A DNA stretch of 64,000 bases from Halobaculum roseum (GTDB lineage Archaea; Halobacteriota; Halobacteria; Halobacteriales; Haloferacaceae). The stretch is taken from NCBI RefSeq assembly GCF_019880245.1, contig NZ_CP082286.1, forward strand, positions 612,521 to 676,520. Reading direction: 5' to 3'. The translations under genes were made by a program, and so were the position numbers. The notes under the pieces were generated by a model. That model was not told the DNA's origin. It was given only the letters and a program-made list of their open reading frames with translations, and made no database searches. Positions 43,124 to 51,716 of the stretch are shown in pieces (position 1 is the first letter of the stretch; each line of letters starts with the position of its first letter).

Positions 43124-43796
43124 CGCTCATCACCTTTCGCTTGAGATCACGAAGTTCGTCACTGTCGACGAGAGTGATCGCGTCGGCGAACAACTCTTCG
43201 AGGCGATCGCCGTGGCCGCGTGCCGATTCAGGTGTCTCGACGAGAATCTGGAACTCGTACCGGTCGCCGTCGAACCGTTGCCCCCCGAGGTCTTTCGCGA
43301 GTTCGTTGGCTCGGTGCTGGTCGGTTCGGTCGTCGGTGAGCACCCAGAGGTCGATGTCACTCTGGCGGTCAGCCCGACCTCGGGCGACGCTGCCAAACAC
43401 GAGGGCGCCCTGAAGTTCGCCTAGCTCGTCACGGATTCGGTCGAGTGCCGCTCGGATGGGTCGATGGAACTCCGGCTGGGGGATGCGCAGGACAGGATCG
43501 TCGGACTTCCGTACCCGGGTTCGATTGATGCCGACGAGACGACGGTTTCCTTCCGTCGAGACGGTGACGATGCCGTTGGTTTCGAGGACATCGACGGCCC
43601 GCTTCACCGACTGGGCCGCGTTCTCGGTGAGCCGCCCCAGCTGCCGAATCGTGAACTGCTCGTAGGGATTGTCAATCAGGAGTCGTAGAAGATCGTCAGT
43701 AGCCGTGTGACGGAACAGATCGGGATCCGGAGCCGGGATCGGTACCTCGACCCTGGCTTGTTCTTGGTCGGAGGTCTCGGTTTCTTGTCTCGTCAT
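43116..43796 (-). CDS. MNT-type nucleotidyltransferase with N-terminal winged helix
   Basis: A 226-residue protein. Residues 30-95 form a winged helix (LLRLLIDNPYEQFTIRQLGR, LTENAAQSVKRAVDVLETNG, IVTVSTEGNRRLVGI). The nucleotidyltransferase core is ALVFGSVARGRADRQSDIDL with G135-S136-x10-D147-x-D149, the exact GSx10DxD motif. It is the antitoxin half of the MNT/HEPN pair and can probably bind DNA through its N-terminal domain. A palindrome begins 8 bases upstream of the start codon, fitting autoregulation. The start ATG at 43796 follows the palindrome as a near-leaderless message. Confidence 0.85.
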   Translation of the reverse strand: MTRQETETSDQEQARVEVPIPAPDPDLFRHTATDDLLRLLIDNPYEQFTIRQLGRLTENAAQSVKRAVDVLETNGIVTVSTEGNRRLVGINRTRVRKSDDPVLRIPQPEFHRPIRAALDRIRDELGELQGALVFGSVARGRADRQSDIDLWVLTDDRTDQHRANELAKDLGGQRFDGDRYEFQILVETPESARGHGDRLEELFADAITLVDSDELRDLKRKVMSDA

Positions 43797-43803
43797 GCGT
43801 TAC

Positions 43804-43824
43804 ATGTCTCGTCTTAGGAGACAT
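43804..43824. promoter_or_regulatory. Operator palindrome of the MNT/HEPN operon
   Basis: ATGTCTC (43804-43810), a 7-base spacer and GAGACAT (43818-43824) form a perfect 7-bp inverted repeat starting 8 bases upstream of the MNT start. It lies where TATA and initiation should be, so bound protein would block transcription. Confidence 0.65.
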
Positions 43825-44217
43825 TAGGTTTTGGTAGTAGGTCCGAGCTTGCAGCCACCGACGCGTCCGTGGGTGGTATCTCACAGTGTCACCCGCCGAG
43901 CCGGTCGCGTACGCGATCCTGACGGTGGTCCTCGAATACATAGCTGACGGCTGGCCGTCGTCGCGGTCGGCGAGGGGAGATCCAGTAGATCGTGGGGAAG
44001 TCCGGGGGTGGGTGATGGTGGACGGCGACGAAGTTGGTCGGTAGCGGAGCCACGGATCATCGTTCCAGGGGCCGGAGACACGCCCGTCGCTGGGCCGTGA
44101 ACACGGCCCGTTTCAAGGGAACTTCGATCAATGGCGGTCGGACTGAACCCCCAGAAACGCAGAGCTTGTCGTCTGAGGCTAACGACTAAACCATGTCAAC
44201 GCGATCGACAACGGACG
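43825..44217. other. Intergenic stretch, nothing convincing
   Basis: About 390 bases between two TA-type loci. Frames on both strands are short and Arg/Pro-rich with no recognisable family. It may hold erased remnants. Confidence 0.4.
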
Positions 44218-44415
44218 ATGGCGACTGCCGACGAACAGATCCGCGTCAGCGATTCGGTGAAGCGAGAACTCGACCGCCGCCGCCGGGAGGGGGAAAGCTA
44301 CAACGATGTCCTGCAGCGGTTGCTCGAGGACGACCGCGACCTCCTCGCCGGATTCGGTCGGTGGTCGGACGACCACGCCGATCGGGTCCGAGCGGCTCGC
44401 AAGCAGTCTCGGTGA
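44218..44415 (+). CDS. VapB-type antitoxin, orphan
   Basis: A 65-residue protein: DEQIRVSDSVKRELDRRRRE forms the short ribbon and helix and GESYNDVLQRLLEDDRDLLA the second helix, followed by an Asp/Arg tail. This is the usual small antitoxin upstream of haloarchaeal VapC PIN-domain toxins. No VapC follows: the next 320 bases lack the PIN start and its acidic residues. ATG at 44218 is chosen; the longer frame upstream is not conserved. Confidence 0.72.
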   Translation: MATADEQIRVSDSVKRELDRRRREGESYNDVLQRLLEDDRDLLAGFGRWSDDHADRVRAARKQSR

Positions 44416-44739
44416 ACCGTCTCTGGCGTCTGCTCAGCAGCCAGAACGCGGAGCGTTCCGGCAGCACCACTGTATCGAGTTCAATTAGCATCTGAATTTT
44501 GGGGACGGGCAGGAGAGCGTCTTCGTTCGGGGATCGAGGTGGAGTGAGTGTGTCGAGGGGGCGCTTGAGTGTCAGTTGTCGTAGTCGATGCCCGCACGTC
44601 GGTCCACAGCACGGCGACCATCGAACGTCGCTGTCGGGGTGACTGTCCACTCCCCAATGGGCCGAGCCCGCGATCGGATCGCCGTGTCGAGTCCCGCCGT
44701 CATAGTCGGATTTATGGGGGATACTGTTTGACAGAGAAC
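44416..44739. other. Intergenic stretch where a VapC toxin would be expected
   Basis: About 320 bases with no PIN-domain frame. A minus-strand frame MLIELDTVVLPERSAFWLLS (near 44490) is short and unrecognised. GATTTATGGGGG near 44710 is a possible TATA region for the next gene, about 30 nt before its ATG. Confidence 0.4.
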
Positions 44740-46344
44740 ATGACCTTCGACGCCGCGGAGATCCGCGCGGACTTCCCCGTGCTCGACCGGCGCGTGAACG
44801 GCCACCCGCTCACGTACCTCGACAACGCCGCCACCACGCACACGCCGCGCCAGGTGTACGACGTCTTCGAGGAGTTCTACGCGGGCTACAACGCGAACAT
44901 CCACCGGGGGATCCACGAACTCAGCCACGAGGCCTCGATCGCCTACGAGGAGGCCCACGACCGCGTCGCCGAGTTCCTCGGCGCCGAGTGCCGCGAGGAG
45001 ATCGTCTTCACGAAGAACACCACCGAGAGCATCAACCTCGTCGCGTACGGGCTCAGCCGGGACCTCGACGCCGGCGACGAGATCGTGACGACGGAGATGG
45101 ACCATCACGCCTCGCTGGTCACCTGGCAGCAGATCGCCAAGCGCACGGGCGCGACCGTCCGCCACATCCCCGTCACGGCCGACGGCCACCTCGACATGGA
45201 CGCCGCCCGCGAGCTCGTCACCGACGACACCGCCGTCCTGTGTGCGCCCCACGTCTCGAACGTGCTGGGCACGATCAACCCCATCGCCGGCCTCGTGGAC
45301 CTCGCGCACGACCACGACGCGTACGCGGTCGTCGACGGCGCCCAGTCGGCGCCGACGCGGCCCGTCGACGTGGGGGCGATGGACGCGGACTTCTTCGCGT
45401 TCTCGGGCCACAAGCTCGCCGGCCCCACCGGCATCGGCGGGCTGTACGGGAAGCGGGCGATCCTCGAGGAGCTCGACCCGTTCCTCTTCGGCGGGGAGAT
45501 GATCCGCAACGTCACGCTCACCGATTCGACGTGGAACGAGCTCCCCTGGAAGTTCGAGGCCGGCACCCCGCCCATCGCGGAGGGCATCGCGCTCGGCGCC
45601 GCCGTCGACTACCTCTCGGAGTTGGGGATGGAGAACGTCCGCGCCCACGAGAACGACCTCGCGCAGTACCTCCTGCGGGAACTCGCCGACCCGGAGTTCG
45701 TCCGGACGTACGGGCCCGCTGTCGGGGAGGAGCGGACCGGCCTCGTCTCGTTCAACGTCGAGGGGGTCCACGGCCACGACCTCTCCAGCCTGCTGAACGA
45801 CAACGGCATCGCCATCCGCGCCGGCGACCACTGCACCCAGCCGCTCCACGATCGGTTGGAGATCCCCGGCTCCGCTCGGGCATCGTTCTACGTGTACAAC
45901 ACCCGGGCGGACATCGACCGGCTTCTGGACGTGGTGGATTCCGCACGCGAGAATCTGGACGGGTACCTCGCCTCCGACCGCTACCACGACCTCATCAGCG
46001 AGCATTACCACGAGCCGCGGAACCAGGGTGGGCTCGTGGATCCGACGTTCGTGAAGTCCTCCGAGGAAACCACCTGTGGCGACGACGGCGAGTTCCACGT
46101 GACGATCTCCGAGGGTCGCATCGAGGAGATCGCCTTCGAGAGCCGGAGCTGTGCAGTGAGTCGCGCCGTCGCCAGTCTGCTTTCGGAGAAGCTTGAAGGG
46201 ATGGCGGTCGAAGAGGTCGCCGAGCTCGATGGGTACGTGGTCAGTGCGTTGGAGGGGCAGTACCCTGACCTTCGTCGGGAGTGTGTCGAGGGGCCCGAGG
46301 ACGTGATTCGGGAAGCCGCTCGTGAGTACGTGGTTTCCGGGTAG
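44740..46344 (+). CDS. sufS: Cysteine desulfurase SufS fused to SufU/IscU-type scaffold
   Basis: A 534-residue protein. Residues 1-410 are a complete SufS: YLDNAATTHTPRQVYDVFEE, HHASLVTWQQ, PLP-lysine K225 in FSGHKLAGPTG, and catalytic C365 in RAGDHCTQPLHDRLEI. Residues 414-534 are a SufU/IscU-like domain: YHDLISEHYHEPRNQGGLVD, C446 in TTCGDDGEFHV, C471 in SRSCAVSRAVASLLSEKLEG and C515 in LRRECVEGP, the three cluster/zinc cysteines. These are normally two adjacent genes. The fusion would join the sulfur donor to its acceptor for iron-sulfur assembly. No sufBCD genes are near; flanking genes are TA remnants. Confidence 0.92.
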   Translation: MTFDAAEIRADFPVLDRRVNGHPLTYLDNAATTHTPRQVYDVFEEFYAGYNANIHRGIHELSHEASIAYEEAHDRVAEFLGAECREEIVFTKNTTESINLVAYGLSRDLDAGDEIVTTEMDHHASLVTWQQIAKRTGATVRHIPVTADGHLDMDAARELVTDDTAVLCAPHVSNVLGTINPIAGLVDLAHDHDAYAVVDGAQSAPTRPVDVGAMDADFFAFSGHKLAGPTGIGGLYGKRAILEELDPFLFGGEMIRNVTLTDSTWNELPWKFEAGTPPIAEGIALGAAVDYLSELGMENVRAHENDLAQYLLRELADPEFVRTYGPAVGEERTGLVSFNVEGVHGHDLSSLLNDNGIAIRAGDHCTQPLHDRLEIPGSARASFYVYNTRADIDRLLDVVDSARENLDGYLASDRYHDLISEHYHEPRNQGGLVDPTFVKSSEETTCGDDGEFHVTISEGRIEEIAFESRSCAVSRAVASLLSEKLEGMAVEEVAELDGYVVSALEGQYPDLRRECVEGPEDVIREAAREYVVSG

Positions 46345-46427
46345 GTGAGTGGTGGGGATATTGTGACCGCGAAGCAGCCGGTGTCTGCGGTCGTCGACCG
46401 GGAGTGAGAGGGTGTGGTGGATACGCC

Positions 46428-47000
46428 TCAGGCGCGGTCCACCTGGGTTCGCGTCCAGTAGCGCCGCACCCGCAGCCCCACGAACACGACGATCGCGATA
46501 GCGATCAGCTCCAACTGAGGATGGGTGCCCATGTCTCGATAGATCCGGAACAGTCGTATCCACGGGGCGATGTCGTCGCCGGACGACACCGGCATCGGAA
46601 ACAACGGGTACATGAGGAACCGCGCGGACCACAGGTCGCCCGCGAGCAGGGACCGGTACGTGTCGCCGAGGAGGTGACTCAGGTAGCCGACCGCGAACGC
46701 GACGGGCGTGACGACTCGAATACGCTCGGGGAGGGATCCGTCGCTCCAGCGACCGTGGAGCCGCCGGGCGAGCCACCACACCGCGAGTGAGACGATGAGG
46801 AAGGTGAACAGCGAGTGGGCCAACGAGCGGCCGTACCTGAGGACCTCGACGTACGCGAGGGGCTTGTCGACGAGGTCGGGAAACTGGCTGCCGATCGCCA
46901 GCGGGACGAGCGCGGCCCGTGCGGGCAGGCGATGGGTCCCGACGGCCGCATAGCCCGCATACCAGAGGTACGCGAACGCGAGGTGTCCCAGCGGTAACAC
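46428..47000 (-). CDS. YdjM-like membrane-bound metal-dependent hydrolase family protein
   Basis: A 190-residue protein with four or five membrane helices. The family histidines are visible: LPLGHLAFAYLWYAG, GSQFPDLVDKPL, YGRSLAHSLFTFLIV and AVGYLSHLLGDTYRSL, the typical H-x(n)-D, H-S and H-x-x-x-D set. It matches the LexA-regulated YdjM/DUF457-type group, whose function is uncertain. The start is GTG at 47000. It is convergent with the SufS-SufU gene and downstream of an orphan winged-helix gene on the same strand. Confidence 0.8.
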   Translation of the reverse strand: MLPLGHLAFAYLWYAGYAAVGTHRLPARAALVPLAIGSQFPDLVDKPLAYVEVLRYGRSLAHSLFTFLIVSLAVWWLARRLHGRWSDGSLPERIRVVTPVAFAVGYLSHLLGDTYRSLLAGDLWSARFLMYPLFPMPVSSGDDIAPWIRLFRIYRDMGTHPQLELIAIAIVVFVGLRVRRYWTRTQVDRA

Positions 47001-47060
47001 GGTGTCAGGGTAGTGAGTGGTGGGGATAAGGGTGGGTGATCGCGAAGAGGAGGACCAGAG

Positions 47061-47405
47061 CTACTCACTGGGCGCCCGTTCGCGCCAGGCCTCCGTGTCC
47101 TCTGTGCCGAGTCGGTCGTTGAACAGGGCAGTCGCTCGCTCGGAGCCACTGTATCCGTCGAGGCGGTCCGTGTCGTCGGTAATCGCCCAGTATGTCGCCT
47201 TGTGTTCAACGAGGCCGCGGTCCTTCAGTCGTGAGAGTGCGGTGCTGACCGCGCCCTCGTCAATCCCGATCTGGGAGGCGATCTCGCGCGCCTTGAACGC
47301 CCGATCTCCGTTCGCGGAAAGGAATCCGAGTACCTGGTCAGGGACCGACAGGTCCTCGAGCTCCTCCTCGCTCGTGTTCTCGAAGGTGTCTCGATCGATG
47401 GACAT
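47061..47405 (-). CDS. Winged-helix (MarR-like) protein, orphan antitoxin candidate
   Basis: A 114-residue protein. LSVPDQVLGFLSANGDRAFK, AREIASQIGIDEGAVSTALS and RLKDRGLVEHKATYWAITDD form a winged helix. The acidic N-terminus and C-terminal segment SGSERATALFNDRLGTEDTE resemble haloarchaeal proteins that sit before PemK/MazF-like toxins. No toxin follows; the next gene is the unrelated YdjM-like protein. A palindrome ACAGC-N4-GCTGT lies 15-28 bases upstream of the ATG. Confidence 0.75.
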   Translation of the reverse strand: MSIDRDTFENTSEEELEDLSVPDQVLGFLSANGDRAFKAREIASQIGIDEGAVSTALSRLKDRGLVEHKATYWAITDDTDRLDGYSGSERATALFNDRLGTEDTEAWRERAPSE

Positions 47406-47419
47406 CGTTGAATGGAGAG

Positions 47420-47433
47420 ACAGCACACGCTGT
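47420..47433. promoter_or_regulatory. Palindrome upstream of the winged-helix gene
   Basis: ACAGC-ACAC-GCTGT, a 5-bp inverted repeat with 4-base spacer, in the expected promoter position of the gene starting at 47405. Likely an autoregulatory operator. Confidence 0.45.
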
Positions 47434-47662
47434 AATGAGTGTTAGGAGTGAAAGCTACGAAAATACCGAACGTGAGTGAGAGATGAGCTCCGGGTAGATC
47501 GCTGGGTGGGATATCGAATCGGGTTACTCCAAGTCACCCCGTCGTGAACCGCCTCAGGGGCAGACCTTGTGGCTTCCCGGGATGCGATCCTCGTGACTGG
47601 AGGCGCAAGGTGAGGTCAATGCGCTCGCCAGATTGATGGGCGATTCGTCCGTACCCCGACCG

Positions 47663-47803
47663 ATGACGGACGAACCGCTGCAGGCGACCGTGACCCAGCG
47701 GGGTGTCGTCTTCGCGCCGACCGACCAGGTATTGATCGTCCGGCGAGCGACCGACGGCGGCTGGGAGCTGCCGGGCGGCCGCGTCGACCGCGGCGAGCGT
47801 GCC
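47663..47803 (+). pseudogene. Nudix hydrolase N-terminal fragment
   Basis: The frame from the ATG at 47663 reads LQATVTQRGVVFAPTDQVLI, VRRATDGGWELPGGRVDRGE, the first half of a Nudix hydrolase including the beginning of the Nudix box (GG-x5-E expected). At that point the match stops; the catalytic REUXEE part is missing. The frame runs on into sequence resembling a UvrD-type helicase, so a deletion seems to have joined the two genes near 47803. Confidence 0.65.
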
Positions 47804-49649
47804 CGGTGTGCGCCGTACGTTGGCACGATCGACAGCGTATTCCGAACCCTCCTCGGGGAATTCGTCACGAACGTGGGGTTCGACAAGATACCCACGGCCG
47901 GTACCGACGGACAACATGAATCATCTCCACACTGACTGCTTCGAGGCAGTTATGTCGTCGCCGGAGAACGCGACGGCCATCGAGGTCTTCGAGAATGCCT
48001 ACCCGCCCGGCAAGTACGACGACGCCCGGCAGCGCTGCTACGGCAGGCACACCACCAGTGTCGGGCCCGGCGACTCACAACGGAGGGGTTCGGCGCGGTA
48101 CTTCACACCACCGTTGAGGCGGTCTAAGTCGAGGGCGAAACGATGTCGATGGACGACGTTGCTGACGCGCTCGCCAGATGTGTCGGAGCCGACGCGGCCC
48201 CTCAGGCTTACTCCGACCTCGACGACGCGGACCGTGAACACTCGTTACCGCTGATCGACGACTCCACGCAGCGTGGTGCGAGACGATCGACGCGTTCTAT
48301 ACGCTACTGTCGGCGTACTGGGAAGAGTACGCGACGCGCACACGCGAGCGCGGCGTCATTTGCAACACCGACTGTGCGTTCCTCGTCGCCGAATTCCTCA
48401 CTGGCGGTCTCGAAATAAGTGGCACGACCGAGACGTAAGGAGAGCGCGTCCTGGCGCGATACCGGGGACGCATCGATAGCTTGATTATCGACGAAGTACA
48501 AAATGTCGCCGAGATGCAACACGCGGCACTCGCCAAGTTGATCACCAGCGAGTGTCATGTGCTCACCGCTGGCGACATTCGACAGTCCATCTACGGCTTC
48601 CGTGAAGCATATCCCTCGATATTCGAGCGGGCCGCGGAGGACGGTCGGTAATTCGGCATCGACTGGGACCCGCACATCACTGAAACAGCCGCAATTACGT
48701 ACCGCTGCGCACCCGACGTCACGGCCACCATCAACGCCATTGCCGAGCCTGCAGTCACCGACGCCACTCGCGGGAACGTCGGCGACCTCTACCTTACCTC
48801 CCCGCTTCTCGACGCTGCGCGGGATTCGACGCCGAACCGAACGTCCACATCGCCGCGTTCGACACCTCCGCACAACCCTGGACGACGGACTACGTCGCCC
48901 CCAATACAGGGAGCGGCGAAGCCGGAGTTTTGGCAACCAACATTGCGAACGACCTCGTGGACGGTACACTTGGCGATTCCGAGGCTGGCGGTGATCGGAC
49001 TGCCGATACCGACACCGGTGGTGAGCACGACAATAATGATGGCGACGGCGGTAGTAATGCTGGCGACGCTACCCAACCCGACGTGACGGTGCTGTTCCGA
49101 TGGCGTACACAGATGGCCCGGTGCGCCGACGCCTTCGAGACGGAGGGGCTTTCGGTGGCGAACGCCTCCGATTACCTTTTCGAGTGCCCGGTCGTCACGA
49201 CGGTCTTCGACATCGCCAAGTGGCTGGTCGACCCGACCGCTCCGGACCGACTACGGACACTCGTCAGTGACTCCTCGGTCGGGCTTGCCACGCTGAGTGA
49301 TGCCTTCGAGGCCCGCGACTGGGCGTTCGACTCCATCCACAAGGAGTCGAACCGGATTGACGATATCACCGACGAGCAGCGCTACGTGCTTGCCAAGCTT
49401 CACCGACTCCGTGAGAAGCGTCCTACGCTTCGCGCACAGTCGGCAGCGAGCAGTATCGGCGACATCATCGAGACACTCGGACTGTGTGCTAACCCAACCG
49501 ACGCGTTTCCTCGCGTCGCGGCAGGGCAACGCGTCGCCAACCTGGACGCACTCGTCCATCTCGTTACCGAGTGGAAGCGCGATTCGTTGGCCAACCTCGC
49601 TGACATCGTCGATGAAATCCTGTTTCGAGGCCTTCCCACGATCACTTAG
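47804..49649 (+). pseudogene. UvrD/AddA-type DNA helicase, decayed internal remnant
   Basis: Pieces of a superfamily 1 helicase appear in successive frames. VGTIDSVFRTLLGEFVTNVG (about 47817) resembles motif Ic. IDSLIIDEVQNVAEMQHAAL (about 48475) is the Walker B region, LTAGDIRQSIYGFREAYPSI (about 48560) motif III, and ITETAAITYRCAPDVTATIN follows. Stops interrupt near 48436 (TAA) and 48649 (TAA), and a frameshift near 48840 leads to the 239-codon frame ending at 49649. Walker A and the C-terminal helicase motifs are missing. It is a dead gene that lost both ends. Confidence 0.7.
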
Positions 49650-49949
49650 GTACCTATTGCTGGAATCCACTCCCTGTGGGATGCTGATGTAGACGGACCC
49701 GGTTCTAGAATCCCTTGTTTGACGTCGTACCTAAACCCGTAGTCAGGATCGAACGCGAACTGGTGAGACTGTTCGGTGTCAGTTGGGAGTGAGATTGCTC
49801 GGCATCTTCTCCGGTTTCCCTGTTCCACCGTCAGAAGGCCAATCAGCTGACGACATCGTATGGGTGTCGGTACCGTCTTGGCTTTCAACGCGGACATCTG
49901 CACGCTCATACCGTCATGATCTCCTCAACACATCACATCGTCGAGGTAG
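49650..49949. other. Intergenic transition to AT-rich DNA
   Basis: 300 bases. No gene supported. GC content declines here, marking the left border of the surface-polysaccharide island. Confidence 0.45.
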
Positions 49950-51005
49950 TCACCGGGAATTTCCTTTTGCTAAGACTGGTGATGCAGCAAGATACCCAAG
50001 TGATTCCAACCGTTCATCAACTGTTGTTTTTTCATCCTTTTGTTCATTTTCTTCATATTCAGGCATGTGTTTTTTTGTATCTTTCGCAGAGGTCGTTACC
50101 CACGGGACACGTCGAACTTTTGGGTTTAGACTTCCAGCAGGATGTCCATACGTTCCAAACTCGCCAAACGCATCTCCATGATCTGCAGTAATAGCAATTT
50201 TTTGGGCATCAACATTTTCTAGTAAGACTTCAATATCATCTAGGACCCACCGGAGCATTTCCTTGTGAGCCTCAAGAGGTAATGTTTGATCCCCCGTCTT
50301 CTGGATATATTTCCAAGGGGTTTGTTCATACTCTAAGGGATCGCGTTCTTCTCGAATCGCCTCAACTATCAATGGGATATGTGGTGGCATGTAATGTAGT
50401 ATGACTCGTTCAAAATCGTATTCTCGGAGAGTCTGGATTGCTTTGTCAGTCACATTTCGCGGGTCGCCATAATTTTCGTACATTTCGTATCGACCTTCTA
50501 TCGAATTTTGCTTCCAAACTGGATCATAGAGTCCGAGATTTTCTGATTGGACGATATTAAATTTTCCAAATCGTTGAATCTTTGTTAGTTCTTTACGATG
50601 TCCTTGATATCGTTCTGAAAGATTTTTTTCTAGAACTGTTTCTGTATGAGGATTAGACGTGATATAGGCTGTGTCTGAAATTTGGGATCTGTAAGTTTCT
50701 GAGAACGTGTTCGCCATCCATTCTGGAGACGTGGATCCAACAGACCAAATTGAATTAACATTAGTGAGGAAACTATATTCACATTCAAGTTCCCTAAGTA
50801 TATCATACCTCGCAGAATCAAGAACAAGTACTAGGTCCCATTCTCTTTCGAAAATATTCGTACCAAAATTTCGACGTGAGGTTCCAAAGATACTCGCGCT
50901 TGTGGTTACGGCTCGGAGGGGTGAGGTTAATTTTTGAGATAAGTGGCTGACCGCATAACGCGGTTCTTTGATAGCTTCACTCACTTTATGTCGGAAGGTT
51001 CTCAT
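49950..51005 (-). CDS. Alkaline phosphatase superfamily (sulfatase-like) protein, paralogue A
   Basis: A 351-residue protein. EREWDLVLVLDSARYDILRE gives the first metal Asp, and SIWSVGSTSPEWMANTFSET holds a Ser/Thr nucleophile region. AQKIAITADHGDAFGEFGTY followed by GHPAG carries the second Asp-His pair and final His. There is no C-x-P-S-R, so it is not a formylglycine sulfatase; phosphodiesterase or phospho-transferase activity is likelier. It aligns along its length with the protein at 59473-60405. No membrane helix is visible. It lies at the left end of the polysaccharide island, so a role in modifying surface glycans is plausible. Confidence 0.78.
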   Translation of the reverse strand: MRTFRHKVSEAIKEPRYAVSHLSQKLTSPLRAVTTSASIFGTSRRNFGTNIFEREWDLVLVLDSARYDILRELECEYSFLTNVNSIWSVGSTSPEWMANTFSETYRSQISDTAYITSNPHTETVLEKNLSERYQGHRKELTKIQRFGKFNIVQSENLGLYDPVWKQNSIEGRYEMYENYGDPRNVTDKAIQTLREYDFERVILHYMPPHIPLIVEAIREERDPLEYEQTPWKYIQKTGDQTLPLEAHKEMLRWVLDDIEVLLENVDAQKIAITADHGDAFGEFGTYGHPAGSLNPKVRRVPWVTTSAKDTKKHMPEYEENEQKDEKTTVDERLESLGYLAASPVLAKGNSR

Positions 51006-51716
51006 ATAGAGGTTATAAGTTATTGTTGAACTGAGCTTACTTATAACTTCCCGAATCGGCCATACATCTTCAGCTAAAACTCACACCTCGCTTGCGTAGC
51101 AGTAACGAGTGTCTCTTATTGAATCGGTAGTTGATGGTGTATTTTCTGTATTGTCTTCGAACATCCGCTCCAACAACGGCCGCGTCGGGTAGCCGGGATA
51201 CCCAGCGAGTTCATGGAGGAAAGGAAGGGCCTGCGATCAAAAGGTCGCCGTCCAGCGTTCCGCCGAAAACTCGTATCTGGCCATTTCACCTGCCCGAAGC
51301 TGTTGGCGAAAGTCTCTGCTATTGGTGCAGTCTTACTTTGATTCGCTAAGGCTCCCACACTTCTGACGAGGGTGTTCTTTCGACTGCACCAAGATGAGAA
51401 CGTGACAGGCAACCTGATCGGTGATTTTCAGCATCTGAATGCCTTCACTTGTCGCAATTTAAGTGGTTACCTTGATTACGAGATCGAAAACTATGTCGAA
51501 AATTTTTCCAAGCAGTCACTATGCAAATCATCATTTCCACGCGTCCTACCCGTGCTGTCAATTTAGCGCGAACGTTGAATTCGGCAGTTCTCACACTATT
51601 ACAACTGAAATAGAATAGCCAACCGTTAGATAGCCATGCCCCCTCCGAGGAGGCGCTGAATTAAGTATCACTGAGCCAAACCAATTTTAAGTAATGTTAT
51701 CCAATGGCTACGTATA
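51006..51716. other. Intergenic region with unidentified degenerate sequence
   Basis: About 710 bases. On the minus strand, FLHELAGYPGYPTRPLLERM near 51150-51230 looks like protein-coding remnant of an unknown gene broken by a stop. The rest has no recognisable frame. The final 60 bases hold the promoter of the next gene. Confidence 0.4.
51685..51691 (+). promoter_or_regulatory. TATA box of the KpsS-like gene
   Basis: TTTTAAG about 29 nt before the ATG at 51717; the preceding AACCAA is a weak BRE candidate. Confidence 0.5.

Noticed and set aside
44416..44739. A truncated VapC after the VapB-like antitoxin
   Set aside because: No frame shows the PIN-domain start or its acidic residues; the region is left as non-coding.
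44572..46779. 735-codon minus-strand frame over SufS-SufU
   Set aside because: Antisense of a gene with all catalytic residues in place.
51116..51412. 98-codon minus-strand frame as a gene
   Set aside because: Its composition is Ser/Arg/Pro-rich and another frame looks more protein-like but is broken by a stop, so I treat the region as degenerate.
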